Shown piece after piece: positions 49,489-62,300 of a stretch of 63,666 nt of DNA. The stretch spans positions 1 to 63,666 of the IMG/VR virus record IMGVR_UViG_3300021438_000015, one strand, 5' to 3'. Under the pieces are notes generated by a model. It was not told the origin of the DNA, did not search any database, and saw only the letters and a list, made by a program, of their open reading frames with translations. The number at the start of each line of letters is the position of its first letter. The first letter of the stretch is position 1. This stretch comes from a virus. The position numbers and the translations under genes are program-made.

Positions 49489-52400
49489 ATGTCCAAATTC
49501 GTACTGACCGCACAATTACAGTTACAAGCTCCTAATAATGTTAAACAGGTTGTACAGCAAATCCAGAACCAGTTGCAAGGCGTTAACGTCAATATACAGG
49601 TTCAAGGTAGTCCACAAGCCCAAAAACAATTACAGCAAGTAACTCAACAGGCTAATCAAGCAACGTCAGCGGCGGAACGCATGGGCAAGGCTTTTGCTTT
49701 GTCCATTAGGCGTTTCGCTGCTTTTTCTATTGCTACAAGGGCGGTTGGTCTATTTACTAGCACATTAAATGATGCTGTACAGACTTCTATTGATTTTGAA
49801 AGACAATTAATTAAAGTTGCTCAAGTTACTGGTAAAAGTATTAGTCAACTTCGCGGACTAACTAAACAAATTACCAATTTATCTACCGGCTTTGGTGTAG
49901 CGTCTTCTGACTTATTAGAAGTTTCTACAGTGTTAGCACAAGCCGGTTTAAGTGCTGAAGATACTTCAGTTGCTTTAAAAACATTAGCAAAAGCCGCACT
50001 TGCTCCTAACTTTGATAGTATTAGTGAAACAGCAGAAGGTGCTATTGCTATTTTAGCACAATTCCAAGAGGGTGTTGGAGCTTTAGAAAAACAACTTGGT
50101 TCTATTAATGCCGTTGCTGGTGCATTTGCTGTTGAAGCTAGCGATTTAATCGATGTTGTTCGTAGAACAGGTGGTGTGTTCAAATCATCTGGTGGTAATT
50201 TAAATGAATTGCTTGCGTTATTTACCTCAGTAAGAGCAACAACGCGAGAAAGTGCTGAGAGTATTGGTACTGGTTTACGTACTATTTTCACTCGTATTCA
50301 GCGTCCTAAAACTATTGAATTCTTAAAACAATTTGGTGTTGAATTAGTTGATTTAAATGGTAAGTTCGTAGGTCCATATGAAGCTATTAAAAAGTTAAGT
50401 GAAGCCCTAAGTGGACTAGGTGAAGGCGATCTTACTTTTATTAGTATAGCTGAAGAACTTGGTGGATTCCGACAGATTGGTAAAGTTCTTCCGCTTTTAC
50501 AACAATTTTCTACCGCTCAATCCGCACTAAATGTTGCGATGAAAGCCGGTGACTCCTTAACTCAAGATGCTGCATCAGCACAGGCGGCACTTGCTATTAG
50601 AATAATGAAAGTTAAGGAAGAATTCTTAGCTTTAATTCGTAGTGTTACAGAAACATCTACTTTTCAAGTGATGGCCAATACTGCTCTTTCATTAGCATCA
50701 GCACTTATTAAGATTGGCGATGCTATTAAACCATTACTTCCAATGTTAGCCGCTTTAGCAGCTTTTAAATTAGTAAAGGGTATGGGAGGTTTTTTTGGTG
50801 GGATGATGAGCGGTGCTACTTCTGGTAGAACCTACAATAAAGGTGGTAAAGTTCTTGGTTTTGCTAGGGGCGGCTTAGTTCCCGGTACTGGTAATAGTGA
50901 CACTGTTCCAGCAATGCTATCCCCCGGCGAGTTTGTTATACGAAAGAGTAGTGTTAATAAGATGGGTGCTGATACTCTCGCGGCGATGAATAGTAATCGA
51001 TATGCATATGGCGGTAAGGCCAGAACATTTGGTATAGCAGCACTAGATGGAACACAAGATAGTAAATCTGCTAATATTCCCATTTCAGCTATACGCGAAA
51101 AACTTGGAATTAATACTGACAAAGCTGGTAACAAAAATCTTGATATGGTCATACGTGGGGTTTTGGGATCCAAGGGGTCTGACTTAAATGTTACAGCGAA
51201 ATCAGATACTGTAACATTAAATGATCCCGGCATCAAAGATGCTATATACAATAATATTAAAAGTCAAATGTATGGATTAATAACTAGTTCAGCTACAGCT
51301 TTAAGTAATGGGACTGGAATCCCTATGAGAAAGCGATCAATTAATCCTAATAAAGTTCTTGCTAAAGTTGGAACGGATTCTACTATTGGTAGCGTTTTTG
51401 AGGGGGCATTAGGATTATTGGGAGGACCATTCTCTGCTGGAAAATCTACTGCTGCTATTGATTATCCAAGAGGTCTTGGGAAAATGGCTTCCGCATTTTC
51501 ATCATTAGCTAATATGCCGGTAGATGCTAAAAAAACAGCAGACTCTAAAAAAATTAGTGAGATGTTAAATAAAAAAATTCCTAACTTTTTTGCAGAATTT
51601 ATTAAACGTTCTCCACAATATGCAAGTTTTAAAAGTCAACTAAACCAAGGTAAATTAGATAAGCTCAAGGGTAGAGAATTTGATTTAACGGAATATCAAA
51701 GAGTCACCGGAAACTCAAAAGCTACATTGTCTGATCTTAGCGGGATTGCTAGTCTTTCTCGCAAGTCTGGACAAAGACAACTTTTTAGACTTGCTGAAAA
51801 GTTTGCAGACGGCGGTGAAGTAGTACAGCAAGGAACTCAAAAATATTTAGCTTCTGATGTTGTTAAAGCAATGAGAGAATTGCAAAACAATCCATCTTTA
51901 AGCGAAAAGGATGCTATTGATTTATTTACTTCCCGAGGCGCAAATGGAGACTTTATATATACTAACTGGGGTGGAAAAGGTAGCATTAAACCACCTAAGT
52001 GGCTTGCACCATATAAACCTCCAGCATCTGCGGCTTATAGTGCTTGGGAACAGGCTCAAGCTGATCGCCAAAATCGTATAGCTGATGCTATGCAGAAACA
52101 AGGTAGGGCGATGCGTGATTATGAAGGTCAAACTTCTGATCAAAAAGAATTTTTAGCATCTAGAGGGCTTGGTTATAGACGTAAAAGGTATGCTACTGGA
52201 GGTGGAGTTGGTACAGATACCGTCCCCGCCCTTTTGACTCCCGGCGAGTTTGTCATTAATCGCGCATCTGCACAAAGAATTGGTTATAACAATCTTCATA
52301 GAATGAATAAAGTTGGTAAATATGCTACAGGTGGAGTTGTTCAGCGTTTTGCTTCTGGTGGAACACCTACCGCATCTTCCTTTCAATCTAACATAAGGTC

Positions 52401-55400
52401 TGCTGCTAATACTGGTGCTATAGAAAAAGATATTGCAGATCTTTCTAAAAGTATAAAAATAACTAAAACAAGAATAGATGCTTATAACCCAGCTATTCAA
52501 CACCATACTGACACAGTTGATAAATTATATAAAGATTCTGCTAAATTAGATATTCAATTAAGTAAATATAATACAGAACTAATTAGATTAGCTAATCAGC
52601 AAGGCAAAGCTACCGCAACTGGCACGGCAGCAAATAGAATTCTAGACCTAAAGATGAAGGCTGAGACAGAAGCTATTAGAGTAGAACAGCTAGCTTTACA
52701 AGAAGAACAAAAATTAACAAATATTAAAAAACAGCAAGAGCAACTTATACAACAACAAAATCAACAGTTAGCACAAAAAAGTCAATTAGCCGCCCAAGCA
52801 AAACAGCAAAAACAAGCTGCTACTAATGCTATAGGTTCTACCTTACAGGGCGGTACTCAGTCTAGCTTAGTTGATGTAAATGCTAAAGGTAAAGCAATAG
52901 TAAGACAAAATAGAAAAGATGCTGCCAGAAGTGCATCTTCGTTTGGGGGAGGCGGAAATCCCATTAAAGATATAGGTGGTGCTGCAATTGCAGTGTCAAT
53001 GGTTACAGCGTCTTTACAAGCTATGTTACCACCTCTTGATGAAAATTCATCTACGCTTACACAGTTATCACACTCTTTTCTTGGATTAATAACAACATTA
53101 TCTGGAGTAGCATTTGCTTTACAATCTTTTGGAGTCACGCTAAAAGCCCAATCAGCCATAAAATTTTTGAGTGGAGGCGGGTTAAGTGCTGACGGTATAC
53201 AGTCTGTGTTTAATGCAGTAAAAGGTATGGGTGGCAGCACAAACTTGGCTGGAAATATTGCTGGCGTTGCAAATAGTTTTGCTAAAATGCTTGGACCTAC
53301 AATTGCTATTGTCGGTGGTTTAACTATTTTAAAAATGGCTGTTGATAATGTATCAGAATATTTTAATAGATTTGAAGAAAAAAAACAAGCAGCAATTCAA
53401 AAGGGTGACATCGAAACAGCAGGAAAAGTGGCTGGATCCCAAGCAAGAAATGCCACATCTATAAGTGGAACATTTGCTGGTGGGGCTATTGGAACAATAA
53501 TTGGTGGAATTGCTGGCATGTTTGCTGGACCCGGTGGAGCAATCATAGGTGCAAAAATAGGCGCAAGCGTTGGATCACTTGTCGGAGCAATAACAGAAGA
53601 CTTTTTTGCTGGTGGATTAGTAGAAGAAGCATCAAACACAGCAATGGCTTTTGCTGCTAATAGTAAGGCTTCTAAAGATTTAGCAAAAGCTCAAAGCGAT
53701 GCAGCTTTAGCAGCAGAGAAATTTAAGAATGGAACTATTTCAGCGGATGAATATTTAAATACATTTTCACAATCTGCAAAATCTATTTCTGAGAGCAAAC
53801 AATATGCAGATAAAGTTACTAAGCAATCTACTGAAAACAGATCTACAGGATTTGGAGCTTTGGGTCGAGACATAGTAACTGGACTTGGTGGCGGACTTAT
53901 GGGAATGGAATGGTCTTCTACAAGAAATAAGCGTTTATCTCAAGAGGGAATCGATGTTGTAAAAACACAAAGGGAGAATGAAAGTAAGTTATTTGATTCA
54001 AGCACTGAAGCTAGAAATGCTGTTATTAGAAGCACTATAGCTAGAGGCGGATCAATTGAAGACGCTCAGAAAAAAGTAAAAGAAAAAACTGGATTCGATG
54101 CCGAAGATATGAGAAGGCGAGCTTCTACTCTTGGCTTCCAAGCAGAAAGAGCCAGACAGTCTGGTGATGCTAAATTAGCTGGTGAATTAGATACTCAATC
54201 TCAAGGATTATTTGCTCAAGCAAATCAATTAGAAGATTCATTTGAAAATTTAGAAAAAGAAGTAAGACGCGCTAAAGAATCATATGATGCTATGAATCTC
54301 GGCCTCCGTTCAGCTTCTGCTACCGCATCTGCATTATCGGCAAGTATGGATCATTTCTCTTCTGGTCTTGAGGTCGGCGGATCTCAATTTGTGAACGATG
54401 TTGAGTTCTTACAACAAGCTATGAGTAGTTCTGCTCAAGCTATGGATCCAGCAGAAATCAAGAGTGCAGTAAAGGGTGTATCTGATAATCTTAGACAGTT
54501 TGGATCTTCTGAAGAATACATAAAGAAATTTGAGGGAAATGTTGCTGCTTTTACTCAGGCTCAAGGTAATTATAACAAGGCTTTTGACAATATTAAAAAA
54601 TCAATGGCGGATAAGGACTTTAAGAATTTAAGTCCAGATGATCTTAAAAAGAAATTTGCTGAAGAATTGACTAATGGTATGGGTAAAGACGTTTCTGAAG
54701 AAGCCAAGAAAAATTTGAAAGCTGTTATTAATGGTATGGAATTAGACAGTGGCGATGTAGACAAGATCATGGCCGGTGATCTTAGTGTTTTTGGAGACAA
54801 ATTATCAGAAGCTCAAAAGAAAATGCTTGAAGATGTTCAGAAAATTGCTCAAGAACGAGCAAAAGCTGAACAAGTACTAATTGACTTTACTAAGAAAAGA
54901 ATTGATGCAGAAAGAAATTTAGTTCAAGCACAGCAAGAAGCTCTTGATCTTGTGATGGAAGGTCGAGAAATTCAAGGTAAATATGGTGGCGCAGCAGTAA
55001 CTAATGAAGAAAGAAAACAAAATCTTCTAGCTAAGTCTAACGTTGAAAGCAATAGGCTTGGTTTGACCGCTATGAGAACTGGCGATGTTGGAGACTTAAG
55101 AAGAAGAAATGCTGAATTGAAGGGAAATTTTGCGGCAATAGAAGCTAGAAGAAGTCAACAGGGTGGTATGCAAGGGCAAGCTGGAGTTATGGCAGATGAA
55201 GAATCTAAGGATTTACAGAAAGCCTACAAAACTCAAATTGAAACAATAAGGGGATTAATCAAGCTAGAAGAAGAACAATTAAAGATTACTCAAGAAAAGA
55301 ATAAACTTGAGAAAGAATCTATGGAATCTCTTATCAAGGGAGATGTAGAAGAATTCTTTAAGAAACAATCTGCCGCTGGTGCCACAGCCGCTATCGCTAG

Positions 55401-56343
55401 TGGTGATCAAAGATTAATGAATTTATATGGTGGAGAAGCTCTTGGTACAGCTTATCAAGATATTCAACGACAACAAGATGCTGGAGTTCAAACTTTATAT
55501 GGTCAACAGCTTGCTGGCCCCGGCGGTTTGACTGAAGCCGCTGCAAATGCAGCACTTTCTTCTAGAGGTATCAATGACATGAGAGCCGCACAAGTGATGG
55601 CCGGAACTACTCCAGAGGAAGAAGCTAGCAAGGCTAGACTAAGAGAACTTGGTGGGGTATTAGGAGATACTGGTCAACTTGGGGCAGAAATGGCAGAAAT
55701 GCAAGTGCAAACTGCTACTATAAATGTAAATAGCGCACAATTAAAATTTAGCGAAGTTATGAATAGAGGAAATGAAAAAGCCAAGGAAGCACAAAATATA
55801 GAAAATCAAAAAGCAAATGGTATGTCTAGGGGAGGTCCGGTATATGCAAGTCGTGGTATTTTTGTGCCTCGCGGAACTGATACTATTCCAGCCATGTTAA
55901 CCCCCGGTGAATTTGTAGTAAATAGGGCGGCTGTTCAAAGGGATAATAATTTAAGTATATTACAAGCGATGAATAATGGCTCTGGAAGTGTATCTAATGA
56001 TAGCGGCGCAGTATTAATGGCCCGTGGAGGCATGGTGAGATATAGAAGTGCTGGCAGTTCAAATCCAGAATCACCAGCATCTGGCGGTATGTTTGAAAAT
56101 ATGTCTAAGTTTGTTACAGCAATTTCTAATTTTAATTCAGATTTATCTTCTAATATTGACAAACTTGGAAATACTAAAATCAGTATTAAATTAGATTCAA
56201 CAAGTGTAAGCATCAACCTAAATGATGGCGGATTATTAAAGGCTCTTACATCTCAAGTTAAACAAGAAATATTTAATTTAGTAAAGACTAGATTAGTTGC
56301 TGGAGAAGGTGGAAGACTAAGGGAAAACGCTGGTGTAATATGA
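49489..56343 (+). CDS. Tail tape measure protein
   Basis: A 2284-residue protein. N-terminal Gln-rich helical part, then a TP901-type core (about 95-220: TSIDFERQLIKVAQVTGKSI, TGFGVASSDLLEVSTVLAQA), hydrophobic membrane-like segments around 1165-1370 (AGGAIGTIIGGIAGMFAGPG), long coiled coils, and three copies of a G(T/N)DT(V/I)PA(M/L)L(T/S)PGEFV motif (451-508, 901-949, 2113-2167). It sets tail length: at about 0.15 nm per residue, roughly 340 nm. GGAGAATT precedes the ATG. The C-terminus overlaps the next gene by 4 bases. Confidence 0.95.
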   Translation: MSKFVLTAQLQLQAPNNVKQVVQQIQNQLQGVNVNIQVQGSPQAQKQLQQVTQQANQATSAAERMGKAFALSIRRFAAFSIATRAVGLFTSTLNDAVQTSIDFERQLIKVAQVTGKSISQLRGLTKQITNLSTGFGVASSDLLEVSTVLAQAGLSAEDTSVALKTLAKAALAPNFDSISETAEGAIAILAQFQEGVGALEKQLGSINAVAGAFAVEASDLIDVVRRTGGVFKSSGGNLNELLALFTSVRATTRESAESIGTGLRTIFTRIQRPKTIEFLKQFGVELVDLNGKFVGPYEAIKKLSEALSGLGEGDLTFISIAEELGGFRQIGKVLPLLQQFSTAQSALNVAMKAGDSLTQDAASAQAALAIRIMKVKEEFLALIRSVTETSTFQVMANTALSLASALIKIGDAIKPLLPMLAALAAFKLVKGMGGFFGGMMSGATSGRTYNKGGKVLGFARGGLVPGTGNSDTVPAMLSPGEFVIRKSSVNKMGADTLAAMNSNRYAYGGKARTFGIAALDGTQDSKSANIPISAIREKLGINTDKAGNKNLDMVIRGVLGSKGSDLNVTAKSDTVTLNDPGIKDAIYNNIKSQMYGLITSSATALSNGTGIPMRKRSINPNKVLAKVGTDSTIGSVFEGALGLLGGPFSAGKSTAAIDYPRGLGKMASAFSSLANMPVDAKKTADSKKISEMLNKKIPNFFAEFIKRSPQYASFKSQLNQGKLDKLKGREFDLTEYQRVTGNSKATLSDLSGIASLSRKSGQRQLFRLAEKFADGGEVVQQGTQKYLASDVVKAMRELQNNPSLSEKDAIDLFTSRGANGDFIYTNWGGKGSIKPPKWLAPYKPPASAAYSAWEQAQADRQNRIADAMQKQGRAMRDYEGQTSDQKEFLASRGLGYRRKRYATGGGVGTDTVPALLTPGEFVINRASAQRIGYNNLHRMNKVGKYATGGVVQRFASGGTPTASSFQSNIRSAANTGAIEKDIADLSKSIKITKTRIDAYNPAIQHHTDTVDKLYKDSAKLDIQLSKYNTELIRLANQQGKATATGTAANRILDLKMKAETEAIRVEQLALQEEQKLTNIKKQQEQLIQQQNQQLAQKSQLAAQAKQQKQAATNAIGSTLQGGTQSSLVDVNAKGKAIVRQNRKDAARSASSFGGGGNPIKDIGGAAIAVSMVTASLQAMLPPLDENSSTLTQLSHSFLGLITTLSGVAFALQSFGVTLKAQSAIKFLSGGGLSADGIQSVFNAVKGMGGSTNLAGNIAGVANSFAKMLGPTIAIVGGLTILKMAVDNVSEYFNRFEEKKQAAIQKGDIETAGKVAGSQARNATSISGTFAGGAIGTIIGGIAGMFAGPGGAIIGAKIGASVGSLVGAITEDFFAGGLVEEASNTAMAFAANSKASKDLAKAQSDAALAAEKFKNGTISADEYLNTFSQSAKSISESKQYADKVTKQSTENRSTGFGALGRDIVTGLGGGLMGMEWSSTRNKRLSQEGIDVVKTQRENESKLFDSSTEARNAVIRSTIARGGSIEDAQKKVKEKTGFDAEDMRRRASTLGFQAERARQSGDAKLAGELDTQSQGLFAQANQLEDSFENLEKEVRRAKESYDAMNLGLRSASATASALSASMDHFSSGLEVGGSQFVNDVEFLQQAMSSSAQAMDPAEIKSAVKGVSDNLRQFGSSEEYIKKFEGNVAAFTQAQGNYNKAFDNIKKSMADKDFKNLSPDDLKKKFAEELTNGMGKDVSEEAKKNLKAVINGMELDSGDVDKIMAGDLSVFGDKLSEAQKKMLEDVQKIAQERAKAEQVLIDFTKKRIDAERNLVQAQQEALDLVMEGREIQGKYGGAAVTNEERKQNLLAKSNVESNRLGLTAMRTGDVGDLRRRNAELKGNFAAIEARRSQQGGMQGQAGVMADEESKDLQKAYKTQIETIRGLIKLEEEQLKITQEKNKLEKESMESLIKGDVEEFFKKQSAAGATAAIASGDQRLMNLYGGEALGTAYQDIQRQQDAGVQTLYGQQLAGPGGLTEAAANAALSSRGINDMRAAQVMAGTTPEEEASKARLRELGGVLGDTGQLGAEMAEMQVQTATINVNSAQLKFSEVMNRGNEKAKEAQNIENQKANGMSRGGPVYASRGIFVPRGTDTIPAMLTPGEFVVNRAAVQRDNNLSILQAMNNGSGSVSNDSGAVLMARGGMVRYRSAGSSNPESPASGGMFENMSKFVTAISNFNSDLSSNIDKLGNTKISIKLDSTSVSINLNDGGLLKALTSQVKQEIFNLVKTRLVAGEGGRLRENAGVI

Positions 56344-59300
56344 GCTTGACATTATGTAGTTCTAATGAAAAAGTTAGACTAAGTGGTGATAGTCGCCTAG
56401 TAGGAAAACTATCATTTACTAGTAATAATTTTTCAGTTCGACTATCTTCAATAGGAAGTATCAAGCCAAAAGCAACTATTTATAGAGATTTAAAAGTATC
56501 ATTACCATCGAATCCCACCTTTATTGCTAATGAAAGTGTTGATTTTTCTCTCAAGAGAGAACTTTTAGAAATTGGTGCTGGCAATATCCGTGGATATAAT
56601 TCTTGTAGTCTAGGATCAAGTGTAAGAACATCAGCCATATCTAATTTTAAAAGCTCTTTTACTGATAAATTTTCTGGCTATAGACCAAACTTTATTGCTT
56701 ATGAAAAGTTATATCCACTTCAAGACATATCATTCAAGAGCAAGTTTACCAATAGGAACATAAATGTTTATAAAATAGAGAATAATCTATTTAGTCCTAC
56801 TAATATATATAGTAGTATTGATGAAGGCGTTTTTACTGGAAACTATACCGACAATGGCAAACTTGGCTCTGTAGTATCAGATGATTCAAAATCATTTGCA
56901 CTTACCTTTAGAGTTTTTGCGTCTGGAGATATTCAATATAAATTTCGGGTTGCAAAACCAACATCTGTGGCTAAATTAAGTTATTTAGCTATTAGAGCAT
57001 CTGCCCCCTTTGACAATTATGCTCAAAAGAAACCGCAGCAATATAAAATATATGATATCAAATTTGAAGATCCAAGCGGTAATTTAATTATTCAATATGA
57101 AGATATATCAATACGCGGCGATAGTTATTATACTACATATTTATCTAAACCATTAGTCAATAATTTGCTGTTACCAACTTGGGATAGTAAATATCCCTTG
57201 ATGGATACAAATGGTTTTTATACTTTGACACTTAACATGTCATTTGATTGTAATGCTTATCCATTTACTAGTAATTTTGATACTGGATATGAGCAAACAT
57301 GTATAATTAATTCAAACATTTTAAGTCCAAATCCATTTATTAGTTTAAATATATCTGCACTTGAAATCGGCAGTAGTGGAGGAGTTGGGATTTTAAGAGA
57401 TAATTATCTTGCTCTATCTTTGAAGGCTCAAGAAAAATCTCAAAGAGAAAAAAGAACTTTATTGCCAACGCAGTTATTTACATATGATTTTGACAATGGT
57501 ATATATCCACAAGCTAGCAGCATATGGCAATCGACCGCGAATGAAATAATCTATAATAACACTATTTCATCTGATACTAGCGTTCTTTTAGGTAAAATCA
57601 GAAATGATGATCTCAGTCAATACATCAGCCTATTAGACTCTTTACCAGTTCAAAATAGTGGTAGATTAATTTTAAAATTTAATACTAAACCAGACCGTGA
57701 AGCATATGATGATTATGTTGGTGGCGCATTTAGGTTTGGAGGTTCTTCACAGTTTAATGATGCAAACTTAGTCAATTATCTACACAATGACAATTTTTTT
57801 GATATAGATACCTTGGAATTAAAAGTAATAGCGCGTAAGAAATCTGGAAGTCCAGATTATCCAATAGATGTCGTTGGTTACAGTGATGATAAATTGCTAA
57901 ATATAACACCAGCCATTGGTGGATTTTTGCAAAATAGTGGTGCTTTTGATTTTGATAGTAATCAAATGCCAGATTCATCTGGCTTTTTATCAAATACCTT
58001 TGGCATATCAGATAGTTCTTTATCTGATCAGTCTCAATATTTTCAAAGAGATATTGGCGATCACTATGCTTTTAATAACAGTCCAATTGTAGATAGTACT
58101 ACTTTTAAAGAGTATACAATACCATTACAGATATATCAAAATCCAAATAAGCTTGGATATACAAGATATTCTATCAGTTCATTTTTTGAAAATCTATATT
58201 TAGATATTTCTCCAATTTCTAGCGGTGCAGATATATGTAATGTTAAATTAAATGTATATTATAAACCAGCAAATGCTATTATGATGCATGTCTTGGGAAG
58301 CCCTCAAAATAAAAATGCTACTAGAAAAAATATTACTTTATTGCCAGCTTCAAATTATAATGAGAATCAAGTAAATACAAGTATAAAATTAAGTGGTATA
58401 CTAACTGGTTTATCTACTCCAAATTATATAAAATCTAATTACTCAAGGAGGTGGAGGGGTAATGATGGTAGAATCTTCTCAGGTGGAGACTTTAGCACAG
58501 AATCCTTTGATTTTTCTTTCAACCATAAACAAGCTATAAATCCATTTAAAACTTCGTACATAGACTTTAAAAACGTTGTTGAGGATAATGTATTTTCTTC
58601 AAATGGTGCTTTGGCTGGACAGTCTGACAATGACTTCAATATTCTTTCTAACTTTGGTTGGAGATATTCATCTAGCCAATTATTTCTTGGCACCACCACT
58701 CCATATAAATCTATAGCTTGGAGAAATAACATATTTGATGCCTTCGACCGAGCCGCTAGAATATCATCAGAAGACAAATTTGAAGTATATAATTTTAATA
58801 ATGATTCATTCACAAATTATGGAGATTCATCTAAAAATTTTGGTTTTGCTTTGTTTATTAGATTTACTCCAGATCAAGTTTCTGATTTATTGATAAATAA
58901 TCATTTGATTCTTTGCTATGAAAATTTTAGCACTTGGTCATTAGTTCTTATTTGTGAAAATGGCGAATTAAAATTAAAAGTTAAAGACTCTAACGACAAC
59001 ATAGTTACTATAAGCGATAGTAGGGGAATACTAGACTATCAATTCCCATTACCAATACTTATAACATATAATGATGATAATACATATAAATTTAAGCTAT
59101 ATACAGACAACGAATTATTTACTTTATTTAATAATTTAAGAGCAACATCACCATCAATAAATTCGACAAAAGTAATAACTGGCGCAACTTTGAAAGTTGG
59201 CCACTCTAGCACTTATACATCTCTACAACCATTGCCTATGTTTGTGCATGAGATAGGAATATCAAATGGTTCATGTAATATAGCAGAGTTTATAAACCCC

Positions 59301-62300
59301 TATGTATTGTCTAATAAAACGTCAATATCTAATTTCTTTTCTTCAAGTAGAATGTCTTTCAATGATATTTCATCTACTAACTTTAGATCAAATCAGTATT
59401 CTTATATTGATGATGATATATCGCTATGGAAATTAGGAGACTTCAAAGTATGTCAATTTTCACCAGACTTTGATTTTTTCACCAAGAGAAATGGTATAGA
59501 CTTCTTAAGTTTTGATTTGAAACATCATGGATCTGGATATAGTCAAATAACTAATTTATCTTTACCAGAAAAGATTATTACTTCTGGAGTTTCATACCAT
59601 ACTCAAATAGAAAATGACTTTTTAAGATTTAATTTGTCTAATATTCCTACTATTGATAAAGACAGATTTTATGCTATATCGCCTAGAATATCTAAGACTT
59701 TGCCAAGAGGATACAAATTTAATCAAGATGCTATTTGCGTTGATACAATTGTTGAACATGAAACCAACGACGATATTGTATGGCCCAATGGAAAAACTGG
59801 ACCAAAATTAATTGTAAGCTTGTACGCTAAAACCCAAGACAGTGATCAAAGGCCAAGCAAAATATTTGGTTTAATAAACAGATCAACTCATTATTTAGAG
59901 CCTTCTGGATGTATACGAAAATTAACTAGTAAATTTTCTTTTGATGACTTATTAGACAATTCAGAACCTTGGGCTTCATTTGATGTAGAATCATACACAA
60001 AGGAGTTTAAAGAAAAATATTTTTCTCAAGATATTGATAATATGTTTTTGCAATATGATCTAGTTTATCCCTCTGGTCGCCCTTTTTCATCTTTGATAAA
60101 GATTCACAGCGCAAATGTAAGAATAGAGGACGCCATATTTATAAGTGATAATAAAGATTCGCAGCTTAATTTATATGCTAGTGGTCAAAAGTATCAAGTT
60201 GGTCATTTAAATCTTTTTGTTCCAGAAAATGGACCAATAATATATTCTGGTATAGATTTATTTGTTAATGGTAATGGACCCATTAATTCCAATATGAATC
60301 TATTTATTGATAGCAGTGGATATCCATGTGAAAGTCCATATCTAACATTGTACACTGTATCTATTGGATCTTCTGATAGCGAAGAAGAAGTTTTTGGATC
60401 AATGTTTGGAGCATCTCCACGAAAAGGATTAAACTTATCTATAAGCGGTCAGTTCATGGTAGAAACAGATCTTTCATTATGTATAGAAGGATCTGGATAT
60501 TATGCTCAATCATATATTAATCTTAATACAGCAGTTGCTGAAGATATATATAAATTTGATAGTATTAATTTAAATGCACTGGGTAGATTAAAAGATGAAG
60601 ATTATTTCCCATACTCTACAGCATCATTGTTTGTTAATGGTCAAGAATTCCCAACAGAAATAAACAATTATTGTTACTTATATACCGTATCTGATGACAA
60701 AAATATAATTAAAAATTCTGGTGGAATGAATTTATTCACTATAAATTATCCAATTTCTTCATCGTTAGCAAATAATAGTGCATCCATAAGGTGGGATCAA
60801 AACAATGTTGGAAAAAATATTACAGTTCAAGATAATAGTTATGCCTATATTGATTCAGATGACAACATTCGTGGTGTTGACTTAGTTTGCTATGGTGTAT
60901 GTTCAAATAACATTCATAGATGCTACGAATCTACTGTAAATATACATGGTATTGAGTGGTACAATCCAGAAGTATGTGTAAATGGTGGAATATTTAGAGC
61001 AAAAAATACATATACTAATTTGAATTATCCAAGCGGTTCTTTTAGACATACTTTAGTATCTAATTTGTTCACTAGTATTACTACTGAGGATTTGATACCA
61101 TTATCTACTGAAAACAATTATGATATTATTGATGAAACAATTTCAAGTAATGTAATTTATGATCCTATGCCCTATAGTGGTCATTTTTATGGTATCAGAA
61201 AGTATAGCGGTTTAGCTCCAGACCTTCCATACTATGTAAACATTACTGGTAAAACTGGATCTACGCAACCTATAGATATACCTACAGAAATCATAGATGT
61301 AGAATACAACAAGCTTGAAGACGATAAAATAGATATTGACTATAAAGGGGTCAGACTATTAGCTAATTCAAATTACAGGCACTCTGGTGATAAGTTTGGC
61401 AAAGCCATTGCCTCTAAAGAAAACTTATTAGCCATTGGTTCGCCAATGAGATCAATAGTTTATAATAGTGGAATTGGATCAAATATAACTCTTCAAGAAG
61501 CTGGTTCAGTATTTTTGTATAAGAGACAAGACAGACCGGTTGGTAGTAGTTGGCCTTTAGAAAATTACAAATCTCCTTGGATGCTAGATGATGTAATAAC
61601 GTTGCCATCTGGCCTTATGAAAGATTATTTCTATAAAGAGAATATAACAATATCCAATTTACCATTTCAAGCTGTTAGAACAACTTGGTTTGTTGGTCAA
61701 GAGGGTAGACAATTCGGACATTCGGTTGATTTGTCTGTTAACAAAAATGAAAAATCGCTTGGGGAAAATTCTCGTCAGATACTAGTAGTTGGTGGACCAA
61801 GTGCTAAGTGGACCCCAAGACAGTTTGATTACAGTGAACCATCGGGCGTAAATGTTGGATTAATCATATTTACAGATGAATTTAAACCAAGAATACCAGC
61901 ACCGACATTAGGTGCGCCTTACAGAACTATAGGATATGAAGATGTATTATATGCTATCCAAGACAAAGATTTAGTATTTCATTATTTTTCTAATCCAAAA
62001 GTTAAATTTAATGTAAAACTTATTATATGTCAACCAATTGCTGATAGTCCAGAAATAACAGTATCAGAATTTCCAGATAAACCTTCGTTTATGACGCTAA
62101 AACCCATTAGTCGTAATATAGGATATCCAGTTACTACTGAACGCACATCTAAAATATTAAATGATATTAAATCTGCATTCTTTGAAGCATTTCCAGATAA
62201 CAACAATTTACCTCCGTTATTAGGATTATATGTTGATAATAGTAATTCATTAGGAAGAGAAGCTTTAGAACCAGCTATTGACCAATTTATAAATTTCTAT

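Noticed and set aside
14466-56343. Contractile tail (sheath, baseplate wedge) genes
   Set aside because: No product between the tail tube and the tape measure resembles a sheath, so a myovirus call was not made.
57772-61608. Short minus-strand frames inside the giant 3' gene
   Set aside because: They lie opposite a continuous frame of more than 2400 codons and lack translation signals.
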